The notes beneath the pieces are model-generated. The model made no database searches and was not told the DNA's origin. It saw nothing but the letters and a program-made list of their open reading frames with translations. Positions 12,160-24,844 of a stretch of DNA of 64,000 nt are shown in pieces. The number at the start of each line of letters is the position of its first letter. The first letter of the stretch is position 1. The translations under genes and the position numbers were made by a program. Origin of the DNA: Artemia franciscana (taxonomy: Eukaryota > Arthropoda > Branchiopoda > Anostraca > Artemiidae); assembly GCF_032884065.1 (NCBI RefSeq), contig NC_088866.1:54692068-54756067 (forward strand), read 5' to 3'.

Positions 12160-15145
12160 CTTCTAAATTATTAGAAGTTTGAAAAGAAATCAATTCATAA
12201 AGCTCATTAATTACAATTTCGTTATTTAATCTAGGCAAAACAAAAAGTGATTCGCAGTCAAAAAACGTATCCGAAATATCCGTATACTAAATATAGAAAT
12301 GAAAAATAACAAAATATTGAAAGTTGTTTCACATTGGATTCTGTATTAAAATCATTTAAAAAAAAGAGCTAAGTTTGGGTTCGTATTTCTGCGTTAGATC
12401 TTTATCGATCTTATATTATTAGAAGTTTGAAAACAACCGATCCAAAAACATCATTAATTACAATTTCGTTATTTAGTCTACGCAAAACAAAAAGTGGTTG
12501 GGAGTCAAAAACGGATCCAAAATATCGATATACTACATATAGAAATGAAAAATGTCAAAATATTGAAAGTTGGTTCAGATTGAATTCTGTGTTAAAATCA
12601 TTTAAAAAAAAAAGCTAAATTTGGGTTCGTATTTCTGCGTTAGATCTTTATTGATTTTACATTATTAGAAGTTTGAAAAAAGTCGATCCGAAAACCTCAT
12701 TAATTACAATTTCGTTATTTGGGTTCTTTGGGTTCAAGTTTGGGTTCGGATTTCTGCGTTAGATCTTTATTGATTTTACATTATTAGAAGTTCGAAAAAA
12801 TCGAAGCGAAAAGCTCATTAATTACAATTTCGTTATTTCATCTTGACAAAACAAAAAGTGGTTCGGAGTCTTAAACGGATTCTAAATATCGATATACTAA
12901 AAATAGAAAGGAAAAACATCAAAATATTGAAAGTTAGCTCCAATTGGATTCTGTATTAAAATCATTAAAAATAAAGCTTAGTTTGGGTTCGGATTTCTGC
13001 GTTAGATCTTTATTGACTTTAAATTATTAGAAGTTTGAAAAAAATCGATGCAAAAAGCTCATTGATTACATTTCCCTTATATAATCTTGGCAAAAGAAAA
13101 AGTGATTCGGAGTCATAAACGGATCCGAAATATCGTTATACTAAATATAGAAAGTAAAAATATCAAAATATTGAAAATTGGCTCCTACTAAACTATGTAT
13201 TAAAATCATTAAAAATAAAGCTTAGTTTGGGTTGGGATTTCTGCGTTAAATCTTTATTGATTTTATATTATTAGAAATTGGAAAAAAAATCGAAGCGAAA
13301 ACCTCGTTTATTACAATTTCGTTATTTCATCTTGGCAAAGAAAAAGTGGTTCAGAGTCACAAACAGATCCGAAACATCGATATGCTAAATAGAGAAAAAA
13401 AATCAAAATATTGAACGTTGGCTCCTATTGGATTCTGTATTAAAATCATTAAAAATAAAGCTTAGTTTGGGTTCGGATTTCTGCGTTAGATCTTTTTTGT
13501 TTTTACATTATTATAAGTTTGAAAAAAATCGAAGTAAAAAGCTCATTAATTACAATTTCGTTATTTAATCTTGGCAAAACAAAAAGTAGTTCGGAGTCAT
13601 AAATATCGATATACTAAACATAGAAAGGAAAAATATCAAAATATTGAAAGTTGGCTCCTATTGGATTCTGCATTAAAATCATTAAAAATAAAGCTTAGTT
13701 TGGGTTCGGATTTCTGCGTTAGATCTTTAATGATTTTACATTATTAGAAGTTTGAAAAAAATCGATGGAAAAAGCTCATTAATGACAATTTTTGTTATTT
13801 AATCTTGGCAAAACAAAAAGTGGTTCGAAGTCATTAACGGATCCGAAGCATCGATATACTAAATATAGAAAGGAAAAATGTCAAAATGTTGAAAGTTGGC
13901 TCCTATTGGATTCTGCAGTAAAATCATTAAAAATCAAGCTTAGGTTGGGATCGGATTTCTGCGTTAGATCTTTAATGATTTTACATTATTAGAAGTTTGA
14001 AAAAAATCGATGCAAAAAGCTCATTAATGACAATTTTTGTTATTTAATCTTGGCAAAACAAAAAGTGGTTCGAAGTCATTAACGGATCCGAAGCATCGAT
14101 ATACTAAATATAGAAAGGAAAAATATCAAGATATTGAAAGTTGACTCCTATTGGATTCTGCATTAAAATCATTAAAAATAAAGCTTATTTTGGGTTCAGA
14201 TTTCTGCGTTAAATCTTTATTGATTTTACATTATTACAAGTTTGAAAACAATCGATGCAAAAAGCTCATTAATGACAATTTTGGTTATTTAATCTTGGCA
14301 AAATAAAAAGTGGTTCGAAGTCATAAATGGATCCGAAATATCGATATACCAAATATAGAGAGAAAAAATATCAAAATATTGAAAGTTGGCTCCTATTGGA
14401 TTCTGTATTAAAATCATTAAAAATAAAGCTTAGTTGGGGTTCGGATTTCTGCGTTAAATCTTTATTGATTTTAAATTATTAGAAGTTTGAAAAATATCGA
14501 TGCAAAAAGCTCATTAATGACAATTTTCGTTATTTAATCCTGGCAAAACAAAAAGTGGTTCGGAGTCATAAACGGATCCGAAACATCGATAGACTAAATA
14601 TTTAAAGGAGAAATATCAAAATATAGAAAGTTGGCTCCTATTGGATTCTGTATTAAAATCATTAAAAATAAAGCTTAGTTTGGGTTCGGATTTCTGCGTT
14701 AAATCTTTATTGATTTTACATTATTAGAAGTTTGAAAAAAAAAATCGAAGTAAAAAGCTCATTAATCACAATTTTGTTATTTAATCTTGGCAAAAAAAAG
14801 TGGTTCGGAGTCATAAACGGATCCAAAATATCGATATACTAAATATAGAAAGGAAAAATATCAAAATATTGAAAGTTGGCTCCTATTGGAGTCTGTATTA
14901 AATTCATTAAAGATAAATCCAAGTTTGGGTTCGGATTTCAGCGTTAGATCTTAATTGATTTTACGTTATTAGAAGTTTGAAAAAAAATCGATGCAAAAGC
15001 TCATAAATTACAATTTCGCTATTTAATCTTGGCAAAACAAAAAGTGGTTCGGAGTCAAAACAGATCCAAAATATCGACATCGACGCACTAAATATAGAAA
15101 GGAAAAATAGCGATAGATCGACAAATCGACAAAATCAAAATATCA
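12160..15145 (+). repeat. 243-bp satellite array, ~12 units
   Basis: Units begin at about 12215, 12455, 12698, 12817, 13060, 13308, 13548, 13783, 14025, 14270, 14513, 14760 and 15005, counted at the ACAATTT(C/T)(G/T)TTATTT block. One unit (12698-12817) is half length. Typical period is 240-247 bp. Each unit holds a GGATCCGAA block, ATATACTAAATATAGAAAGG, and TTTGGGTTCGGATTTCTGCG. Several units keep the same ~55-codon plus-strand reading frame (see findings). The last unit decays into GATCGACAAATCGAC near 15110. Confidence 0.92.
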
Positions 15146-15489
15146 TCCATTACTTTCGAAGAAACCTCATTGAGAGAAACGAAACAGGTGTGATGCTAAC
15201 GATTTAGTAACGAATCGTTACGTTAACGAATTTCTTTCGAAGGCAGTTAGTTAAATTTTCCCAATTCACTCTTTCCAATTTATCTGTAATGTACTATATA
15301 ATCACTATAAGGCACCTCTGCCCATCATCATCCCCCTGAATCGCTCCAGCAAATACACGGGGACTGTTTTACTCAGTTTTTGGGGATCCCTGTTGTAGAC
15401 CCTCTAATAAGGTTCCTGTCTGTAGACCCTTTTTAATGTGTTCGCCAAATTAGCGAACACTGGAAAATTGAATTGATCTAATAGCTTTA

Positions 15490-15720
15490 GCATGTATTTA
15501 TTGTATATTTATTGCTATTGTATATTTTATTTGCTATTGTTTATTTTTTTATTGCTATTGTTTATCGCTTATTGCTTATTTTATTGCTATTGTTTATTGT
15601 ATATTTTATTTTCTATTGTTTATTTTATTGCTATTGTTTATTGCTTATTACTTATTTTATTGCTATTGTTTATGTATATTTATTGCTTTATATATATTTA
15701 TTGATAAAAATCTTATTTAT
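15490..15720 (+). repeat. TTATTGCTATTG-type minisatellite
   Basis: Imperfect repetition of TTATTGCTATTGTTTA over about 230 bp. The two overlapping ORFs across it translate to Leu/Tyr/Ile/Cys strings and are artefacts. Confidence 0.85.
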
Positions 15721-17042
15721 TGCTGAATTATCTGTAAAATGAGTATGGTCTTAGTCGCTTTAGAAGAGGCATGTCAAAAAAGGTCTTTGTCCGAATGGTC
15801 AAACGTAGCACCAATTTGAGAGACTGTATGAAGGAGGAATAAATTTATCTACACAGCGCAGAAAAGAGAGTAATAGAATTGCAAACAACTATAATATTTT
15901 GAATAAAAATAAATCTATATCCGTTATATAAAGGCAACTCAGGAATACATACATTTTGGCATTCGGATTGGGGGGGGGGGGGTATTATAGATTTTAAATT
16001 AAAACCATGGAAGAATTTCTAACGTCTTCCAAACAACAGGGTGAGTTCGAAGGCAACAATCTCCAAGAAAATAATCAGTAACCCCCCCCCAAAAAAAAAA
16101 AAATAAAGAAAATGTCAAAAAAACAGGAGAAAAATAAGTCGAATAGACAGACTTTCTGCCTACATTTTGCGTCTCATGCTCCACTCTGAAAATATTTACC
16201 TTTCAAAATTAAATTTTCAAAATTGCCAAATATACGGATGTCACAGAGCAGACACAATTTTGATTTAAAAATAGACGGCGTATAGCGTTTAAGTGAAAGT
16301 CCAAATTCTAAAAGCAAACCTAGCATTAAAAAACAGGGTGAAATTTTGAAAAGCAAAAAACCTAATATATTTTGAAAATCATATCCTCCCAATTATACAC
16401 TGCATTTGAAATAAAAAAGTCAATTGTGACCAAAAAAAAACTTCAGCGCTAATAAACCTCCAAATAAAATACAGTAAATATACATTAAATACAGTAAAAT
16501 ACAGAATTGTTGACGGATTGGGAAACAAGTGACGATTATAGTGCCCGTAGTCATTTTAAGTGTTGCTTTACTAACACTCTGTGAAATCTTTTTAATTAGG
16601 TGGGAAATTTGAAAAGGGACTTAACCAGACTTCGGAAAAGCGTAAAAATAGAATGTAAAACTAAAAAAGGAAAGTCATTCGAAGTTAAATCTTAAATGAA
16701 AAAAAAGTAATTTCTGCTTCTGCAAAAAATTTGAATTTACCGCAAAAAATTTGAATTTTTAAGATTATATCTTAAAAAAATTTGAATTTGTTTGAGGATT
16801 TTTGTTCAAAAGGAACTGGATCGAAAGAACCAATCGAAGGTGTTCAAACGGTTTTTGAATTTAATTACAAACATTTGCTAAGCAAATACAGAAAAAGTTA
16901 CTTAATTACCCAATTATTTATGTTCAATTAAATTATGTTCATTAATTAATATGTTCATCAGAAATATTCTCTTTTACTCTGTAAAATGTTACCCACTTTT
17001 GCTTTTTGGCAGAGAAGGTATTTAAATATAATTGATATTTAC

Positions 17043-17120
17043 CAGGATGGTTTCTATGAGCAGGATGTAGATCATCATCTGACGAAGACCCTTTGGATTC
17101 TGTTACAGCTTTACGGCGAG
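17043..17120 (-). CDS. NCAPD2: Condensin CAP-D2 C-terminal tail exon
   Basis: This short 78-nt exon has a TTCTTAG acceptor and a GTAAAT donor on the minus strand. Two bases complete an Ala codon with the G left from the previous exon; 25 codons and one base follow. The peptide is RRKAVTESKGSSSDDDLHP followed by AHRNHP. Basic residues followed by a Ser/Asp cluster are typical of the disordered, phosphorylated C-terminal tail of CAP-D2, which carries nuclear-localisation and mitotic kinase sites in studied animals. Such a low-complexity tail is weak evidence alone; the call rests on correct phase with both neighbours. Confidence 0.75.
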
Positions 17121-17214
17121 CTAAGAAATAATATATATATAAATTGAAACACTCCAATTTAAAATCAGTTGTAAACAAATCAAGCCCTTTTTTCATAGCA
17201 CACTCCTGACTTGT

Positions 17215-18835
17215 GCACTATTATACATCGTATATATTATTATATATTCTTAGTTATATTGTTTAATATTTATTAATTATTATTAATAATTATTAATAAA
17301 GTAATAGTTATTATGTTAAATACAATTAAATTAATTAAATAAATACAATATAATTATATATTTAATATAAAATTAATATATCTTAATAATTATTAACTAT
17401 AATAATCATAATTATACATTTTATTCTTAATATATAATTAATATGTAGATGTATTGTGCACTACTGATATTTATATGTGTGCACTATTGAGCCCGCTACT
17501 GATATATGCTTAGCAAACTACTGAGAGCCCAATATTCATTAATTATTATTAATAATTTTTAATTATGTAATTGTTATTACATTAATTACAATTAAATTAA
17601 TTAAATAAATAAATATAATTATATATTAAATATAAAATTATTACATCTTAATAACTATTAAATTATAATAATTATAGTTATATATTTTATTCTTAATATA
17701 TAAATGTATTGTGTACTACTGATATTTATAAACATGCACTATTGAGCACGCTACTAATGTATTCTTAGTAAACTATTGAGAGCCCAATATTTATTAATTA
17801 TGATTAATAATTATTAATTATGTAATAGTTATCATATTAAATGCAATCAAATTCATTAAATAAATACAATATAATTATATATTAAATGTTAAACTATTAT
17901 ATCTCAATAATTATTAAATTATAATAATTATAATTATATATTTTATTCTTAATATATAATTAATATGTAGATGTATTGTGCACTACTGATATTTATATAT
18001 GTGCATTAATGAGCACGCTAATGATATATGCTTAGCAAACTACTGAGAGCCCAATATTTATTAATTATGATTAATAATTATTAATTATGTAATAGTTATT
18101 ATATTAAATGCAATCAGAGTCATATAAATACAATATAATTATATATTAAATTATTATATCTTAATAATTATTAAATTATAATAATTATAATCATATATTT
18201 TATTCTTAATATATAATTAATATGTAGATGTATTGTGTACTACTAATATTTATATATGTGCACTATTGAACGAGCTACTGATATATTCTTAGCAAACTAC
18301 TGAGAGCCCAATATTTATTAATTATTATTAATAATTATTAATTACATAATTGTTATTACATTGCATGCAATTTAATTAATTAAATAAATAAAATATAATT
18401 ATACATTGAATATAAAATTATTATATCTTAATAATTATTAAATTATAATAATTATAATTATATATTTTATTCTTAATATATAATTAATATTTAGATGTAT
18501 TGTGTACTACTGATATTTATATATGCGCACTATTGAACGAGCTACTGATATATTCTTAGCAAACTACTGAGAGCCCAATATTTATTAATTATTATTCATA
18601 ATTATTAATTATATAATTGTTATTACATTGTATGCGATTAAATTAATTAAATACATAAAATATAATTATTTTTATTTTATTATAAATTAAATTATAATAA
18701 TTATAATTATATTTTATTCTTAATATATAATTAATATGTAGATGGACTGTGTACTACTGATATTTATATATGCGAACTATTGAACAAGCTACTGATATAT
18801 TCTTAGCAAACTACTGAGAGCCCAATATAGCTAAT
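17215..18835 (+). repeat. ~260-bp AT-rich tandem array, ~6 units
   Basis: The marker GAGAGCCCAATAT occurs at about 17522, 17778, 18045, 18302, 18569 and 18815, spacing 246-267 bp. Each unit is mostly TTAATTATTATTAATAATTA-type sequence with a unique GTGCACTATTGA... segment. The last unit stops cleanly at 18835. It lies about 100 bp from the tail exon at 17043-17120. Confidence 0.9.
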
Positions 18836-19339
18836 ATCCGATTAATGCATTCAGAGGTCAAGCCATTTTTTAGGTATTTCATAGTACCACTGGCGTAAAT
18901 TGGGTGGAAGTGGACTATACCCCTGAATTTTTATGCCCCCCTCCTGTGTTAAAAATATTTTTGGGGTCTTTTCATTTATAAAAGAATTGAAAACCAAATA
19001 AAAGAAAAATAAGAATGAGGTTTTATAAGAATAATAAAAATACTGGACGAAACAAAACGGATATTTTGAAAAAACAACTATCTCCACCGAAATTTTGATA
19101 ATCGCATACATTGGGTGACTGGCTTGGCTTTTAAAATTTTAACTCAGCTAATTTTTTATCTTATCCGTTTGTCATTTTTGATGGTTCTCTTTGTTGTTTG
19201 GTTTTTAGCTTTTTAATTCTTCTAATTTTGGCTTTTATTTGTTTTTTGGTTACTTTCCATGTGGTTCGTTTTTATCCAAATTTATTTGGTTCCCATTTTC
19301 GTTCAGAAAATAGGAACGTGTTTCTTACTAACTTTCTCT

Positions 19340-19385
19340 TGTAGCGCTGAAGAAGAGATGCGGTTGTCCTTTCGAAATGTTCGTT
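19340..19385 (+). ncRNA. Hammerhead-like core motif, weak
   Basis: CTGAAGA at 19347-19353 and CGAAA at 19373-19377 fit the CUGANGA and GAAA boxes of a hammerhead core, with a possible weak stem II between them. Penelope-like elements are known to carry such motifs at their ends. Stems I and III are not convincing by eye and no Penelope coding sequence was seen nearby. Confidence 0.15.
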
Positions 19386-20267
19386 TCCTTTCGTTCAGAA
19401 TTTTCATTGGCCTTATAAAACCAAATTAACGTTTTCTTTCCTTTATTTTTTCTATTCATTGTTATGGCACGTCAATGTGGTACGAAACTACCAATTTCAT
19501 TGAAAAATTACAATTTTGTGAACTGACACTCAAGAAAACCGTGTGGTAATTTGGTCAAAATAAAAACAAAGCACAGTTTGGGCCGAACAATGGCCCAAAA
19601 TCTCGGGATTTTGGACCATTGTTCTTATAATTTATTTAGAATTATTTTTCGTATTTTGACAAATTCATTCTCCCCCTCAAATATTTTCAATACAATTTTA
19701 TCCTACGCTATCATAGGCAGTGCTTTCTCTATCCCTGTTTTTTTTTCTTTGGAGAACTCCACAATTCTCTTTAGAAGAAAATTGGACTCTCCAAAGTCTC
19801 TTGGAAACCGGAAAATGAAGAACGAAAGTCATTAAACCTGAAAAGGAAGAAAAAAGCAAGCAACTGAATGTCATTATTTGCACTAAATTGGTCATATTTG
19901 ACTAAACTGGTAACAATTAAGGTCGGATAGGCTACTGTAATTCTTCAATAAAAAGTACATCATAATTTTGAATATGTTATATTTTTGGAAATATTGAAAT
20001 TACTGAATTATTGAAATTTATTTCATATCTCGGAGTTTCTGAACGTGTCATATATTCTGTAAAAATCTCCCGTTTTTTGTTGTTGTTGTTTTTTTTTTTT
20101 AGTCTTTTCATTAGTTAGTGGAAGAATGAATTTGTATATAGGAAAACAGTTAGTTTTCCTGTAATAGGATTTTAGTATTTTTAGTAATGTGCATCGAAAC
20201 ATAAAAAATTTTGGTTGAAATGGTTTTGATTAAATTCCCTGATAAAGCATGAGGTAAAAACTAATTA

Positions 20268-20345
20268 CCTATTATCTTGTGATGGTACAGTGAACTGAAC
20301 CGTGCATTTAATCCGAAGGTACTCAAATTTGACTCTGTCCGTCAG
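20268..20345 (+). mobile_element. tRNA-derived SINE-like sequence, diverged copy
   Basis: GATGGTACAGTGAACTGAAC, GCATTTAATCCGA and CAAATTTGACTC align with the box A, anticodon-arm and box B regions of the 4913-4995 sequence. The family resemblance is clear, but each promoter box has mismatches. Confidence 0.4.
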
Positions 20346-21029
20346 AAGAAAATTTTTATTGATTTATAATTTTGTCAATTTTATTTTGTACTTTGGTTAA
20401 AAGGATTCGTTTTAATCGAAAAAAAATAATATAAATTAATACCTTTCATAATAAGACTTTCGATTTCTTTCGTTTTAGCTCGTTTTTTCTTTTTCTTGGA
20501 CTGGAGAGATATAGAATGGAGGATGAGATGATTTTTGGCGAGGTAGCACAAAAGACAAAGTGCTTTAATAATATTCAATAAGGCGTGAGAGACATTTTAG
20601 AAGGCATTCTTAACTATGTTTTATTTGCTACACATTATACAGGATTTATAACCGGCCTAGTTTTGCCAAAAAAGCAAAAAAAAATTGTAATTTCTTTATT
20701 TTAATGACGATATAAGCATAAAAGACTAAAAAAAAGCGGAAATTTTAGATTTCGGGGGATATTTCAGAATAGTCATTCTTGTTTTTTCGGGAAAGCCAGG
20801 AAACGATAAAAAAAAAAATCAGGGGAGAGTGAAAGCGGAAAAATAATTGCTTATTTGCTTGGGATTCTAAAGAATCTATAGCATTTTTTCATGGATTATG
20901 ATGTCACATTCAACCTTTACAGAGTAAATTGCATAAGTAATAAGTAAATACATTGAACTAAATTTAAAATAACGAGCTGTTATAATGTAGAACAGTATAA
21001 ACGAAACTACCAGAAATTAGCTTTGGTTG

Positions 21030-22400
21030 GCCGACAACTAGAATTTTTTGCAATCTGTCATCCTTTATCCGCTTAAGGTGTCCTATCCATATAACGATTT
21101 CTTTCGTTATAGCCCTAGTTATCATCTATCATTATAGCCCTAGAAAGTGGTCAGAACCGTACTTGACCACTGTCCTCACTATAGCGGATATCACTATAGC
21201 TCCTTTTTATACAATCCCTATAAGGGGGGAATTAATGCCAGGTTTTCCTTCTCACTCAAGTGGACTATCTGTCTTGGCTTTTTCTAAAATTAGCCATGAC
21301 TTGATGCCCACAACTAGCCCATTTTAATTCAAAAGCCCGTTTTAATTCATTAGACCTGAATATCATAGTTGAAAATGATTTTTTATCAAATCCAAAATAA
21401 TCCCCTAAGAATGGCACCCAGTAAATAACTAAGCTAAAACTAGAGCCAAATTTTTATTAACAATCTATAAACTATCACTATATCAATATAAACTAGCACT
21501 AGCGGATATCACTATAGCTTACAAACTTTTTTCAACTGTGAAAAAACACCCTGGGTTTTGACTGTACTTTTAACATCTTCACTGCATCACCATCTCTACT
21601 AATACGAAGGTTAACGGTCAAGCTGGTCACTTGATCCATCTTCTCGTTAACCTTCCTCCTCACTTAATCCTAGTCTTAGCGACTTAGTCTGCTTAACATT
21701 AATTCTTAGCCTATTCTTGCGCTCTTAACTCACAGAACTTCCGAAAATTCATTCATTTAGCATTTCCATCTAGGATGCTTAAATCATCAGCATAAATAAA
21801 GACTAGGAGAATTTTACTTCCCTAATTGATTCCATGTTCTCCTAGTGCCTCTGCTAAGCTCCTTAGGATTAAGTCCATCAAAATGATCCACATGAATGGG
21901 GATAGAACTTAACACTGCTTAACTCCTGATTCAATACCGAATCGGCGATTTACCTCATTACCTACCTTATTCGCACCAATGTTATCCTCTTAAATAGCAC
22001 TAATAACTTTATTGTACTTGTCTGGTATACTATACAAGGAAAGGACTTTCGTTAAAGATCTTTTATCGGCTGAATCAAATATTTGTTCATAATCCAAAAA
22101 ACTGAGGACAAAAGGTGTCTGATGACTCAGATACTTCTCAATTATTAATTTGTAAGAGAGAATTTGGCCGAAATATCCTCTCCTCTGACTAAGACTACAT
22201 AGTTCTTCTTTTATACTTTCATATACAGCCTCTCCAAGTCTAAGAAGTACCATCATACTTAGTAATTTGCTTCCTAGAGAAACCAGGATAATGCCTCCGT
22301 AATCACCACTCTTAATCTTATCACCTTTCTTATAGAGGGGTTTGCTTAAAGTATTTCTAAAATCGCTTTTTAAGAAATCACATTCAAAATTTTCAGGTTA
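21030..22400 (-). mobile_element. RTE-like LINE, longest decayed copy
   Basis: On the minus strand, from about 22400 downward, one finds RRGYFGQILSYKLIIEKYLS, FVLSFLDYEQIFDSADKRSL (motif A), KVLSLYSIPDKY, then the catalytic YADD at 21794-21783, EKMDQVTS-type sequence, TVVKYGS near 21150-21180 and a final GH-box-like region near 21040-21090. Stops and frameshifts are frequent, so it cannot be active, but the motifs appear in the right order. Its 5' end (endonuclease) is missing. Confidence 0.85.
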
Positions 22401-22543
22401 TACTTTTTTCAAGCTTGATATTTTCTGTTTTTAAAACGTCAATATATACAAACCTTTAAGACTTCAAGGAATGACTAATAATATGTATTGAATTATCAAA
22501 TCAACTTTTCTTTAGTTTTTTCAGTAGCCTTGGTTATTATGAT

Positions 22544-22545
<2 letters not shown>

Positions 22546-22613
<68 letters not shown>
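22546..22613 (+). repeat. Poly(T) run of 68
   Basis: An uninterrupted run of T. It lies just beyond the 5' side of the decayed LINE at 21030-22400, so it is not that element's A-tail; it may be the tail of another minus-strand retroposon or an assembly feature. Confidence 0.9.
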
Positions 22614-22617
<4 letters not shown>

Positions 22618-23524
22618 ATTTTATTACAAATAAAAACACAAAGCTCCGAATAAAAATTTTTCAGCAAACTGTAATTAACTTTCCGGTTTTTAGAACACGT
22701 AAGGGGTGTTAGCCTTGCTCCAAGTTGGGGTATTTTCTGCTCGCTACATGTTTGACTTGATTCTAACTATTTCCTCTAGTCTTAGGTTTAATTTAGCTCT
22801 GAATTTTCTTTGAAAAACTTTTTTTCCGGTAAAGATATATCCACTAAAAAAGACAATGCAACTAAAACGTTAAAACTAAGTATGGTAGATATGTTACGTC
22901 ATTGGGTAGACAAGGGGGGCGGAAAGCGTCCCTACCAAGGATGGTTTTCACAGCAAAGCGTTAAATATCCCACTAGCAATTAGTTGAACTTGGGGGGGGG
23001 GAGAACCAGACTCTTACATTGTGCCAAATTCTATTCACTTTGGGCTTGGCACTGACAATAATTGCGATACTGTAATAAATATAATAACAATGATTTAAAA
23101 ACAGTAGTTTAACTACTTGAACTCTCGATAAATATTAAGTTTATTGGTCTAATTAAAGGGGAAGGGTCTAAAGCTTCAAAGAACCACGTAGGTCCTTTCC
23201 AGTAAAGGACAAATGACAGCAAGACAATTATTCAATAATTATCGTATTGAACACGACATTTTGAATGAATACGACATAAAATAACCCTGTGGAAGCACGT
23301 GGATTGTTACGGTGAGATTACGGTGAGATTACGGTGTCGAGTTTCATTTCAAGCTACCAGGAAAGTGGGCGAAAAGCTTGCTACCTGTACGTAAATAAAG
23401 AGCCAGCAACATTAACTGAAGTATTGGTTAAGAAATCAACGTCAACGTCAACATCAAACGTAAGTTCGACGCCCTATGCACTATCAAGAAATCTTTGACG
23501 ATTGTTATCCATTTTATGCCACTA

Positions 23525-23615
23525 GATAAAAAAAAACAAGTTTTTTTTTTACTGAAAGTAAGGTGTGACATTAAAACTTAAAACCAACAGAAATTACTCC
23601 GTATATGAAAGGGTC
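23525..23615 (+). mobile_element. Foldback-family arm fragment
   Basis: AACAAGTTTTTTTTTTACTG, AAAGTAAGGTGTGACATTAA and the following block match one arm of the palindrome at 57986 with a few differences. No second arm follows. Confidence 0.65.
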
Positions 23616-23832
23616 AAATTCGCTGTACATCTTCAATAAGTTTCAGGAGAAGCAATAGCGAGGATGCATTTAATTAATTACCGCAACAGTGAGACTGATC
23701 AAATAATAGGGATTGAGGGCTTTATTTAGCGTTCCATCTCGCCATCCTTTTTACAAATTGATCTAAAAACTAGTGAAAATAGTAGACCTGAAAAAAATAA
23801 TAACAAAAAAAATATAAGAAAATGAAATGTAC

Positions 23833-23986
23833 CTCTGGCCTTCGCCAGCTTCTTTTTTCCAGTAGTTGCTTTCTATTGTGCTTGTGTCGCTTTTTGGCTC
23901 TGTGCAGCTTTTGTAGCTAGACCTACTTCATCTATACCCTTTTCTCGAACTTCTTCCATTCTTTTTTCAAGTTCTTCCACAAGAAC
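23833..23986 (-). CDS. NCAPD2: Condensin CAP-D2 exon with an in-frame TAG
   Basis: This 154-nt exon has a TTTCAG acceptor and a GTACAT donor on the minus strand. Read in the phase set by the previous exon it gives VLVEELEKRMEEVREKGID, then VGLATKAAQSQKATQAQ, then a TAG at 23875-23873, then KATTGKKKLAKAR, and one base of the next codon. The residues on both sides of the stop fit the family (an IDEFEQKLR ... RGLD ... GSQRA ... AKK pattern), and the two following exons stay in phase. The stop may be a nonsense allele or a base-call error (CAG or CAA to TAG), or the real end of a shortened protein. An in-frame 54-nt removal is formally possible between a GTAGGT at 23929 and the TAG used as acceptor, but it lacks a pyrimidine tract. 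As it stands, termination would remove about 80 residues of basic tail. Confidence 0.85.
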
Positions 23987-24844
23987 CTGAAAAATACCAC
24001 CAAATATACCATATTAGAAAATTTGCTTTATCTATCCCAATTATTTGTTTTTTAAAAATAAACTGTGTGTTTTTTCTTCCACAATTAATTTATTTACATA
24101 ATTTTTTTTTTATTTACATAATTTTACATAATTAATATATATATATAAAATAACATTTCATCAAAACACTATAACTCGCGCTAGTCCAGAAGTATTTAGC
24201 ATCGATTACATCAATTTTAACTTTGGCAAGGATTTTTACATAAGCCAGGAAAGGATTAATAATGCAGTACGTCTTTGGTATAAGGCTATTTCAATGCCAC
24301 GAGCGGAGACACAAAAGGAAATCGGCAGATTTGCACAATCATCTTTTTCCCCAATGTCATGACAATTCTCTGAAAGGGAGCCATATTTTTGAACTTTATA
24401 GGTGATACATTATTCTTCTGAAATTAATACATATTAATAGTATAATATAATATTAATAATATATAATAGTGAATAGTAATATAATAATTAAAAGTATATT
24501 AATTATATAATATATAATATATATAATATATATAATATATATCATATATCATATATGATACATAATTATATTATAAATTATATAATAATTAATTATATAA
24601 TAGTATAACAATATAATATAATAATTAGTAGATGATATATAATATAATTAAAATATATATTATTAATTAATATCAAGGAGGCACACTCGTGCCTCTATAA
24701 AGAGGCGACACACGACAATGTTAAGCGATCTTCGGTTCCAGTGGTCGCAGACGGATGGGGAGGGATGCATTTCGTAGCCCGAGCTCCAACTAAAAAACCT
24801 GCAAAATTTCATCCCCCTCCAACTTTTTCTTCATGGGGAAAATC

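Larger units (their letters stand above)
8187..17042 (-). other. Condensin intron, ~8.9 kb
   Basis: The intron holds the 121-bp duplication, the composite foldback element (10369-12077), the 243-bp satellite and the TTATTG minisatellite. The spans 9100-10360 and 15730-17040 are AT-rich with G or C homopolymers (15971-15983, 16081-16090) and nothing recognisable. Confidence 0.7.
17121..23832 (-). other. Condensin intron, ~6.7 kb
   Basis: The intron holds the ~260-bp AT-rich array, the weak hammerhead-like motif, a SINE-like copy, the longest RTE-like LINE fragment, the 68-T run and a foldback arm. The spans 18840-20260, 20350-21030 and 22620-23520 show nothing else I can identify. Confidence 0.75.

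Noticed and set aside
15492..15742. Two overlapping ORFs rich in Leu, Tyr, Ile and Cys that look like membrane proteins
   Set aside because: They lie wholly in the TTATTGCTATTG minisatellite and are compositional artefacts.
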